Of a stretch of DNA of 64,000 nucleotides, positions 25,601-37,600 are shown one piece after another. Under the pieces are notes generated by a model. The model was not told the DNA's origin. It saw only the letters and a program-made list of their open reading frames with translations, and did not search any database. Position 1 is the first letter of the stretch, and each line of letters starts with the position of its first letter. Origin of the DNA: Echinometra lucunter (Eukaryota; Echinodermata; Echinoidea; Camarodonta; Echinometridae); assembly GCA_029962745.1 (NCBI GenBank), contig CM057156.1, positions 2,936,114 through 3,000,113 of the forward strand. The letters are read 5' to 3'. Made by a program: the position numbers and the translations under genes.

Positions 25601-28600
25601 TGTTTTTATTAGTGTTCACATATGGTGAAGTAAACGCATTACTTATGGTATGCTCAAAAAAAAGAGAGTTTTGCCAGAAGTTGGGCGGACAAACTCATGA
25701 CATATTTTGCTCTAACTTTTAAAAAATCTGATTGGTTCCACAGCTTTTTGCGGCCAGGAGGCAAAAAATATGCCTCTTGCTTCGGCTTCTTTTTTTCTGC
25801 CTCATATCCCATTCATTTGTACACACGAATAAAAGTAGGGGTTTACCACGGAGATTTTCTACTTCATATCTGAACAAGCCTTAAAACTGGATGATAGGGG
25901 GCATTGAATGCACCCTGTGTAGGGCAAGAGAACCTGACACCTTCTGAAGAATGGCACAAATTACTAAACCCTCGGTGAGGCATGGGGACTTGACTGCCAG
26001 GTATACCCTGTCTGTGGAACAAGGGAGTTTATCAACTGAATTATAAATGGATAATTCGTTTTTAGGTGATAAACTGAAATGATTCTAATGACTGCACCCT
26101 CTGTAGAGGAGTTGGTGCTGTAGTCAAATATGCCCTTTGCAGGGAACAAGGAAGATCGTAGAAGATATGAGCTGTAGTTTTAATGGATGACTGAATATGG
26201 AAAAAAAAATTTATTCCATTATTCAGCATGCCGTAACCGGCATTGCATAGTGCCATCTCACATCCATCAGAATACAGTTATGCAATGTTATCAGGCGACT
26301 TTTATGTCACAATGGGCAATAAAGATCCCAATAACCGATGTGTTGGCTCAGTAGGTAGAGCGTCCGCCTCACAATCAGGAGGTCGTGGGTTCGAACCACA
26401 GCCGCGTCATACCAAAAGACGTTAAAAGATGGGAGTTGCTGCAACCTTCTTTGGCGTTCAAGAATTGAAAGGGATAGAGCAACGTCGATCTGGCGCTGCT
26501 CAGTGGCTGCCGGGCCCACGATCAATTGGGCAAAAAGAATTTCCATTTCGGACAATAAGAATTTGGAGAGAAAGCCGATTTTCCTCCTTTTATGATGACG
26601 TATGACGACAAATTTCTTGAATAAAACACTACAAAATTACAAGCTTTTGGTACAGCGCTAAAAAAAATGAAATGATTCAGCAAAACGGTGAAGTTTTAGT
26701 TGGTACCCCAAACACTGCATCATATTATGATGGAGTTCATTGATGTGTTAGTAGTATGCAATATAAATAATGAATATGTATTGAATTCATATCATGAATT
26801 GCTCTTGTTGCAGTTGAATACAACCGTCTGTGCACCACCACAACACCAGTAGATCCATGCCAAGTCGTACATGGCTTGTGTGAAAACGGGCACTGTCTAG
26901 GAGGCTCTGGTGGATACCTGTGTCAGTGTAGTCCAGGATACATCCTCAGTCCAGATGGTACAAGATGTGAAGGTAAGGGCTCATTCTGATATCCAGCACC
27001 AAACCCCCTGCAGCAAACCACCCACGGTTTTTTAGAGTAGACATATGCTGCTTTAAAGCGCTCTACTTATGATGATGAACACACATTAATAGGTCAAAGC
27101 TCAAATCTAAAAGAGAGTTTTGCCAAAAGTGGATACCTGTGGATACCTGTGTCAGTGTAGTCCAGGATACATCCTTAGTCCAGATGGTACAAGATGTGAA
27201 GGTAAGGGCTCATTCTGATATCCAGCACCAAACCCCTGTGACAAACCACTCCCCCCCCCCCCCTCCCCCCACATTATTTTAGTGTACACACATGCTGCTT
27301 TAATAGTATTTAGTATAGTATTTATTGGTCCAATGTACTCAAACATGGATATTTGTTTTGCTCACATATGACATTCAAATAACAGAAGAATAATATACAA
27401 GAAGTTAAGGAAAAATCCTGATTATATACATAATATTGTATTTCTTTTGGTTATAATGGCTTTTTCCTTTAATGTATTAAACATGATGTTTTCTGGAATA
27501 TTTTGAATTTAGAAATTGCTATTCATATGATATATAATCAAATATACAAATATTGACTGCTTTGAGGGCATGGTTTGAAATATAGCCCAAGGTGATCTCG
27601 AAACTGTACTATGTCCCGAGACAAAGTCGAGGGGCATAGTACAGTCTCGAGACGACCGAGGAGCTATAGTTTTAATCTTGAACCGAAAAATAAGCAGTCA
27701 ATATTTGTTTTGTACACCGCATGATAATGAATGCAAGTTAACAGGTCAAAGCTCAAATATAAAAGAGATTTTTGCCAAAAGTTGCGCAGGCAAACTTGTG
27801 ACGTCATATTCCGCACTAACTTTTATAAAAGAATCTGATTGGCCCACACCTTTTTGCCACCAGGAGGCAAGAAATATGCATCTTGCCTCTTTGTTGTTTT
27901 TCTTGCCTCTGTGTCTTGGGTTTGTTTGTTTGTTTGTTTGTTTGTTTGTTTGTTTGTTTGTTTGTTTGTTTGTTTGTTTTTTGCTGCCTCATATCCCATT
28001 CAGTTGTACGCAAAAAAGGTTACAAGGGGGTTTTGCGCTTCATAAGTGAACAGGTCTTTCTAAGGTTCTGTTCCAAAGGTGGAGTATTAATCCACTGAAG
28101 AATGAGCATGAGAAAGCATGGGTTGGAGTCTCTGAAAAATGATTTTATGCCAAAATAAAGTTTTCAACAAGCTTATATGACATGTAGATCCAGAGACGTA
28201 GAGAGAACACAATGATAATGCTAAACTGTAGATAAAACAGGAAATGAATAAGTTTTTTAGAGTAGTGACTAGCGACAGAAGCAACTCTGAGTACCTTGTT
28301 GAGCATGTTATAGAATGTCTGCTATTACCTGTCAAAATGGGTTACGTGAAAGGAAGAAACAACTGTGAAGCTTATAAGCAAAAACAATTGTTCATCTGTT
28401 CTTGTAAAAAGAGAGTCAAAGGTTTCTTGTGCATAGTGTATGGATATCTATCTTTATGCATATATCAGAGTTGTACTGACAAAAGGAAGCAACTCTCTAG
28501 AATGAGTTTCTTCAATAAATGAAGAAAATATGCCACTGCCTCTTGTAGAAATCTTTGGAGTTGCTTCCTCTTTATATGTCTCTTTTTTGGAAATTGGGGG

Positions 28601-31600
28601 TCATGTGACCTAAATTTCCTTATCATCATGTACAGCACACAAAAAAATTATCCCACTTTAAGAAAAAATCAGTTTGAAAAAAAAACAGAGTTGCTTCCTT
28701 TTGTCATTGGATGGCAGTATAGCATGGGAGATTTTAAACAACAACCGAAGCGAATGATATTGTTCCATCATATGATTTCATTTTGCAGATGAGAATGAGT
28801 GCAACCGTGTACCTCCACCCTGTGGCTATCAGTGTAAGAACACACCAGGGAGCTTTAGATGCGGCTGTCCACAGGGATATCTACTTGGTGAAGATGGACT
28901 CACATGCAGAGGTATGTCTCTAGAATCTAACAAATAAATACAGGGACTACATTAATTTTGTTCTCAACCATGAATTTTCCAACTACAGAGACATTGAAAT
29001 TGATAGGCCTTATAAGATAAAAAGAAAATAACATCTGGCTCAGTCCATTGTAAGTACGTTCATAAAGCACCAGCTATTGCATTAATGTGGTCAGTATCTG
29101 TTGTAATTGTACGCATTGTTCTTTTCATGGTGCATATGAGGAGTAAACCATAAAGCCCACCGAACTATACGATCCGTCTGCGATCTGATTTTGGAAAAAA
29201 TTGTTGTAGCATTTGATATGAACATTCAAACATGTGAACTCCTAATGATAAAAGTTCTGAATAGTCGTTTGAATACTAAAATCGAAATTCCAACTATTGT
29301 GAGCATCCCTGTAGGAATAAAAGCGAACTCGTTTCCGAATCACAGTGACGTCATAGCAATCCTGCGATCTGCTACAGTTTGAAGCCGACCACAAGGCTCG
29401 CAGTTAACTAAAATTTTGATTTGAGTATTCCTATCATTATTCCAAACTTCAAATAAAATTTTACTTGTTTAAACTTTCATATTTCATGCAAAATGACATT
29501 TGTTTGAAAATCAGGTTGCAGTCGGATCATATAGTGTACAGTGGGCTTTACTTTGCCCGAATATGACAAAACTGATAAACTAAAGAATAGAGAATATTCC
29601 ATAGTATGCTTTATGTTGATAAACCTGTAAATCATATACGCTGGAGGAAGCGTGTCATTGTATGTGCTGTTTTCATAGATGCTTTGAGTGTATATATGGT
29701 GCTACATGTATATTGTCAATCTCTGAATAATTTTCTCTTATTTCATTTCTTTTTGGTGCTTATACAGAGAAAGATGAGTGTTCTATGGGTATCCATGAAT
29801 GCCAGTTTGAATGTAGAAACACTCTGGGTGGCTTCAGATGTGTATGCCCTGATGGATATATACAACATGGAACTACATGTATAGGTAGGCAGGAAGGCTG
29901 GATTCTGCAGTTTACAGGGCTCATACGGGTCAGGGAATTGGAAATTCTTTTTTCCAGAAGCAAAAAGTCAGGAAAAGTCAGGGAATTTCTCAGTTTCTTC
30001 TGGAAAGTCATGGAAAATCATTATTCAAGATATTTTTCATGTTAATAAATTCGCGTTCTGGCCAGGCCTGCATTCATGGCACTCAGATCAGCTTTGAAAC
30101 TTTTTTAATTAGCGCGATTTTTATGGAAGTTTTGCATCACATGCGATCGATGAGTCATGGAAATTTGCATTTTTCTGCCCTGGAAAGTCATGGAAAGTCA
30201 TGGGATTTTGAAAATTTATAAGTGTATGAACCCTGGTTTAGGAAAAAATAGAAAAAACACCATAACAGTATGCTTTCAGTACATACTTGATGGTAATGAA
30301 GAAAATTAGTGAAAAGATTCAACTCCCTTATTACAATTTGTTCAGTGTAGAATTCTAGATGATATCACTGTGATGGTTATTTGGTATTTCATGTGTTGAT
30401 GACATTGCAATTACCTGTAAGTGGAATTGCACAGTGTTAGTTAAGGCCTTTGATTTGGATTCTGTAAAGATAAGTATTTTTTGTGGCATCTGATATAGAT
30501 TATAATATGAATGAATAAAGATGATTGAATTATTGAATTCCCCAAATAAAGATTTTTTGTCATTGTTATTGATTTCAAAGTCAGATCCTGAATTTACTTT
30601 GTTATTCCCTGCAAGATCAAATAGATGGTCCAACTGGAAAAAATAAAGCTGCTTACCCTTCCAAGTGCTGTCTTACTTTGTAAAGCTGCTTAGGTATATT
30701 TTGAGTAATAAGCCTTTCCTATGTACCAGTAGATTTAGTAAGAATCATTCCAATTTTATCTTTGTTTTGTAGATGTAAATGAGTGCATACAGACTCCAGA
30801 TATCTGTGGTGCATACGGTACCTGTCAAAACACCAAAGGAAGCTATAGATGTGAATGCCAGAGAAACTTCAGGCCTGATCCATCCACAGGCAGATGTGTT
30901 GGTAGGTCATCAAATCAAGTTTACCCTCATGATATTGATAGTAGCCTGTGATAAAACCTATAGACCTGTTTACTGATGTATTCAAATCTATGCACATTTC
31001 TCTCTAAAACCCTTGGTTACCAATTGTTTCACCCGTTATGCTTAATGGCATCTGCATAGAAGGAAAGCAGATTGCATACATTTTTTGTGCTATTTCGGGC
31101 AAGTCACTGGCAAGCTTCACAGTTTTCAAGGGAAACTGTTGTTTATGCATAAGATTAGTAAACAGGTGTATTTGTAATTTATTCATGATATTGTCAATGA
31201 AGACTGCCATAAGCTGATGAAGGTTAAAGCATTGTCTCTCATATCATTCAACATTGGTAAAGTGGCTTTACTGAAGTCTGAAGAAATTCTGATAATCATA
31301 TCTGAATGGATTAGGAATCTAACAGATATATTCTCCAGTTTATATCATTACACAAGTATGGTGTTTAAAGGCCGTTGCACATTATATGATGAGACTGTGA
31401 CCGGACTATGGAAGAAATCATATTTTTATTAAATATGATATTTCATACAAAGTACACTTATGCTTATTGAAGTCCTGGATAATGATAGGAATACTTAATC
31501 GAAATTTGGTTCACTGGTGACATTGTGAAGGAGATGAAGATGACAATTAAAGTAATAGGGCTTTGTTTGAATCATAGAAAGAGAATGCATTAAAGCATAC

Positions 31601-34600
31601 CAGCTATTCTTGACACCGTTGAGGTGTATAGGGTAAGGGTATCCTATCCCAAAGCCTGTACCTCTCCTTCTCCGGAGAATTTTCAAGTCCATGGATATTT
31701 TTAAAATGAATATCTATTCCAGTAAAAAAGATGTACAAGGGATAAGGGGGATTTGCCCCCCAAATGTAAAAAAATAGCCCTCGTAAGTTGCCATTGGGTT
31801 GAATGCAAAATGTCATTTGGAATGAATAGAAGTAAGAAAAATAGCCCCTATACAGAAAATCTTAATTTTTTCCCTGATCTAATCTCCTTCTCTCTAGATA
31901 TCAATGAATGTGAAGAACAGCCAGACATTTGTCAGTACGGCTGTCAGAATACCATTGGTGGGTACAGGTGTGTATGTCCTGATGGCTTTGAAGAAAACTT
32001 CTACGGAAGATGTATAGGTAAGATACAATTACATTGAGAAACTCAAGTAATTTATTACAGAAAAAATATAAACAAGATACTTTATCTGAGACTAAGGGTG
32101 AGAAACTCAAATTAATTGGGGGAAAAATGTAGATATTACAACATTTACCACTACGAAATTCACTCTTACAAAATGCACATTTACTAGTACTGTGATATAA
32201 ACTCGAACAATAACTGAAAAGGTCAGCTTAAAGCTTTGAGAAAGTCAAGTTTTAGTGGAAGAAACTTGAACATTGATAGAAAATATGAAGGTCTGAAGTC
32301 AAGAACTTGTTGAAATATCTTTTTATGTTAATAAAAATTTATATCCATCAGTTGTTAATCAGAAATTCTGAAACCTTTTTTTTAAGAAGCATTTTTGCTC
32401 ATTTGATATCGAGAACCTTCTACAGGAACATGTTTTTTATTATGGTGGTTTTTTCCTTCTTTTTCCCCATTTGTTGTCTTTTTGCTTTGTTTTGTTTTCT
32501 GTTTTCTTGTTTTTTGTTTGTTTGTTTGTTTGTGGTTTTTTGCTTTTGCTTTTGCTTTGTTTTCTGTGTTACTGTTATTTGTTTGTATTCTGTGTGATTG
32601 TTTTCATGGTATGTGTTCCTGGAAGTGAATAGAACTACCGGTAAAATGAAAGACATGATTGTTTTTGTTTGTTTATAGATAACAATGAATGCAGACAGTC
32701 TGGTAGATGTGGTCAGGCTACATGCTACAATACCCAGGGTAGCTATCAGTGTGCTTGTAACAGTGGATATGCCTTTGATCAACAGAACCTGGCTTGCAAT
32801 GGTATGTCCAAGAATGTATATGACACATGAAAATGTGGTTATAAAAGATAGTTTTGATGTCACACTTTAAAGGCATTGGCTAACTTTGTGAGTAGCTGAT
32901 TTAAAAAATTCTCAAACTAAGATGAAACATGTGTGTGAATACTTGTATTTGTACTCAAAAACCCTGAAACCAACCATAATTTAGAATGAAAAAGTGTAAG
33001 TTAGATGCAAACGGCGATTCTATTATCCTTCTTCTCACGAGACAATCACTGAGAGGACCACTTTGCATGAATTTGAAAATGCCGTTATGTGCCTCCCGCC
33101 GCGTGATACGCCAATAGACACAGTACGGTATGGTGAGTCATACGCGCATGCGCACTGCTTATGTCTATTCTGTGCAACCAACCCTCGTATATTTTTCAAA
33201 CATTGGTTCACATTTCTAATATTTAAAAATACTTCCTGTGGATATTATACTTGAAACTTCCAGACTGGTATTTTGACACTATAACCCTTATGTTTATCCC
33301 ATTTTCAAGTAACAAAACAAGATTTTTTAAAATCATAACAATGTTAACCAATGCCTTTAACTTTATTTTATCATAATTGTAAGTTATTCCTTATGGTCCT
33401 ATTTGATTTTCTATTCTCATGAAGTTCTTTTCCACTGCCAACATAGAAGAGCAATCCTCACTTTTTTTTCCATTTAGTAGCCCTGTTTATACTACCTATC
33501 TATGAATTTTGCCTTGTCTACTTTATATAAACTAGAAATATGAAAAAAAAAAAAAAAAACACCAGGAAAAAGTCAGAGCTAGCAGTAAATGACAGCAGAG
33601 TTCATAGAGTGCTATGTAAATATTTAGTATAGCGCCATCTTGTGACATAAAGATGCATCACCCCCAGAAAACCTGCCATCCATGATACAATTTTCAATGA
33701 ATTTAGTGTTTTCTTCCCCCATTTTGACTAGTTCCTTCCACTCTTACTTTTCATTCATTGATTGTCAAATGGAATTATACGCAAATAGCATGTATCTGTT
33801 ACTTGGTGGTTAACCAAATAAGATTTTTCATATTTCTGTTTTGTATTGAGAGATATTATAAACTACATTTATTATCATACTTTTTGATACTATTTGCATA
33901 GATTTTAGTATATCAGTCAATGGTATTTGCCTTCTGACTTTTATAACATTTCCATTCCAACCATGCTGTCATATCATTGCATTTTGTATTGCTAATAAAT
34001 GCAAATAGACAAGAACGAATTTTAACTATACACTGTTTTTGACAAGGCTTTCTATCTCCAGTTATGTGTCTCCCCAAACTAGTGGTGATTAGTTCCTTTC
34101 TTTCTAGGGTGTATTATTTATAATACACTTGCTTCTTTTTTTTTTTTTTTCAAAATATATATTGTATTGAATGGAATGTATATATCATATATATTGTATT
34201 TATAATACATATTTTATTAAATGGAATGTTAATATTTAAGTGTTAGTACTATTATTGATATTCCTTTGCAGACATCAATGAATGTCAAGGAAGCTATGGC
34301 AATCTAAACAGCCCCTGTCAGTATAGCTGTTCTAACACAGAGGGCAGCTTCTCATGTGGATGTCCCCCAGGCTACACCAGTGTAGTACAAGGGTGAGTTC
34401 ACACAGTTGCTAATAAAAATCAGGGCCCTGTTGCATAAAACTTACCATTAATGGTAACTCTGCCATCAGTGGTAACTACTGTGGTAACATTGCTCAACAT
34501 TCAATCAAGTCAAGGTTTTCATGGAAGTTACCATTGATGGCAAAGTACCATTAATGGTAAGTTTTATTCAATGGGGCCCAGGTAATGTGCATTTTCCAGT

Positions 34601-37600
34601 CTTTGGTATTTAAACCTTGGTCAGTTATGAAATTTACTGCATACATTTTCAGCACATTAGATCTTAGATCTATTGCTGACTAATCAGGAAATGGGAATGG
34701 GTTTCTCTTAAGTTTTGCTTACAATGTCATTTGAGAAAACATGTAAAACCAATTTGTTTTAAAAACATTTCTGTTTTGCCAGTATGCTATGGATACCATT
34801 CCTCCCGTGCTTGATTTGATTTTTTTTTTCCTGCAGTTTTCAAAGGAATATAAAGATGAGATATGCTCTCTTCCTACATTTTTAATGGATTCCCTTTTTT
34901 ATGCCAAGAGAGATGACAACTGTTCCTTTTTTGCAGTATTTTATACTTTTATATGTTATCAAGAATACTCCAGGTTTCATGGAAAATACCTTTTTCCAAA
35001 AATTGTATTACTACACATGTCTATTGCAGAAAAAGTGAAAATAGTGTTTTTTCCACCTAAAATACTTCTTTATATCCCTCAAAATACTGCAATGCGTTTT
35101 ACATGGTTGGCATCCCTGTTCCGAGCTTTTCTACAGGACAAGTGTTTACTTCCTTTTGTGTATTAAAGGAAGAATGTATTGCTTTAGCATTTTCCAGCTA
35201 TTACAACACTCCAAGAAATGTGAACAAAAGATCTTTGATCTTTGAGAGTTAAGACCTATTTAGGTGCAGTGACTGAGAGATGGAGGGAAACAAAGCCTTT
35301 TTTGTCTTGGGGATTACCAGGAAGGGATGTGATGATATATGGGCATGTTGTTGCATGTTGCCTTATGCATACATCAATAGTACCAGTACATGTTTGCATG
35401 CAGAGAAGTTTGAACAAGAGATAAGGGAACAAAGCAATTCTACTGGGGCACAAAGTGTGTACTGTGAACAGTTACTTAATAGTGGAGTTGAATACAATCC
35501 CTATCACATGTTACAAAACTCAGTTTTTGCCATTTTTTTACATTGTTATACAACTTACAAGTAAGATGTTTTGTGAAAGATGTAGAACAAAAGTCACTGA
35601 AAGAGCATTGGATAGATTACCATAAATAGTGTATTACCACATTTAATCATGTATTTCTTTTCATGATGGCTTTTTGTATTTCTGTTTTTTTTTATATGTT
35701 TATAGGGTCATATTTTCCCCTTTTTAATGGGGAGGGGAGAGGTTTTTAAACGATACAAACAGACCCTTCAACAAGTTTTATCCATTACTTGGGCGATGTA
35801 TGCCTCATCTGTGTATGAAAAAAAGTGATTATGAATTGACATGCAGTTTAAGATGTACCTTTGTAATACTTCTGTGCTCAAGTCAATTCATCGTACATGT
35901 GAGAATTCAACATAGGTGGAAAATAAAAAACAAAAAATAATGTAACATAACAAAAAATAGCATATAGAAGTCCCTGAAAATAAGATGGTATATATTTGAT
36001 ATATTTAGCACACCATTGAGGATCTTGAGATGCATGTAGGCCTACATGATAAGTCAGTTTAGTGGACTAATAAACAAGAATGACCTATGGACAGATAAAC
36101 GTCTTATATCAAATAGATCATGGACACATCGATCCCTATTCTCGGTGTATTTATGTACTGATGAGTTAATGGAAGCTCTGCTGGTAATGTGGTCTATGCT
36201 TGAACCCGTAGCAGTGAAGAATTTTTCTATGGTCTAAGTCAGTCACTTGTTCCTCTTCAAATTGGCAATGATATTTACCAGCATGATCCATGGAGTAATG
36301 TGCAAGTACATCATCATGCCGATACCTGCACTTTTTACCCAAGTAATTTAGTGAAAAGGCATACCTTATCATGCATGAATAATCTTTTCTATCACATTTC
36401 TGCTGCTCTTGCAGTGCAGTAGAATATATTTTCTTATAGTTGATGTTTACCAGCATAATGATATCCATGGAGTAATGTGCAAGTACATCATCATGCCGAT
36501 ACCTGCGCTTTTTCCCAAGTAATTTAGTGAAAAGGCATACCTTATCATGCATGAATAATCTTTTCTATCACATTTCTGCTGCTCTTGCAGTGCAGTAGAA
36601 TATATTTTCTTATAGTTTCTGTGCTTTATTTTCTTATAGTTTCTGTGCTTTACAAATGCTACATTATTATTATCATCTTTATCGTTGATATTAATATCAA
36701 TATTACCATTGCAGAGACTTATGTGGAAGGAAGATAAACATTGATGTCTCATATTTTAATAGGCCCTAATGTACTCACTTAGTTGAAAAATGAGCCCGAA
36801 GATAAAAAGGAATTGTAAATATTAATTCCCAAGCCTTTCACAATGTTATGCAAGGCATAATTCCATCTGTGCAAAATTTTGCCCCAAACTCTGATTTGTC
36901 ATGTGAGGACTGACAAGCACAAAACTTTATCTCCTGCCAGGATAGTTGTTATTAGAGCCCTGTAAATTGAATTTCCAGCCAAGCTTTCATTGCTACACAA
37001 TAGACAAGGGCTGTGCAATATCCCAGGGCTTTATACTAACATTTGACAGGAAGTAAGGACAACTAAGAGCTTCCTGTATAGAGAGGTTTGACATATTCAC
37101 AATAATAGTAGACACACAATAAGAGTGAACTTAACAGGGAGAGGCTTATAATTAGTAGTAGATGTGTCATACTATGTCAAGCAAATATCAGTCTGACTGA
37201 TCTACAAAATTAATGAATCATACTAGAGTTTAGTTTCAACAGCCATCAAGCAAAGCTCTTAATCATACAGTGTATCTTATCTCTGTATGAAAGCTATGGT
37301 ATGGTAATTATGTAAACATTAATCTCTTATAATCCTACAACATTATAATGAATTTCAATTTTCAAACTGCAAGTAAATGATAATCACACTGGTAGAAAAT
37401 GTTAAGCAGCAGAGTAAAAATGAAAATAATTTGACAGTCAGAATGTCCAGGAGATTTATTGTATATTGCATGTATTCAGATAGGAACCTTTTGGTGTACA
37501 TGTATGCTTTTTAGGTGAGTTTTGTAAACAGGCCCCATGGTGACAAACACCATGCTTACTGCCTGATCAAATAATTCAGAATGATCTCTGGCCTATTTTT

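Larger units (their letters stand above)
26976..28058 (+). mobile_element. Disrupted relative of the 25554 MITE, nested insertions
   Basis: The left end AGGGCTCATTCTGATATCCA lies 3-4 bp after the donor of the exon ending at 26972. The right end CTTCATAAGTGAACAGGTCT is near 28058. Between them are a partial exon duplication (27141-27202), a palindromic MITE (27547-27705) and a (GTTT)n tract (27913-27980). The shared interior AGCTCAAAT...GTTTTGCCAAAAG ties the pieces together. Confidence 0.5.

Noticed and set aside
26337..26410. A tRNA gene (possible CAC anticodon)
   Set aside because: The anticodon stem pairs poorly, the acceptor stem is mismatched and the sequence continues as a repeat body.
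32420..32863. 147-codon reverse-strand frame
   Set aside because: It overlaps the real fibrillin exon 32679-32801 in antisense and includes a translated GTTT tract.
34789..35166. 125-codon forward frame in the last fibrillin intron
   Set aside because: Phe-rich AT-driven frame without splice signals or a recognisable domain, and it does not join the fibrillin frame.
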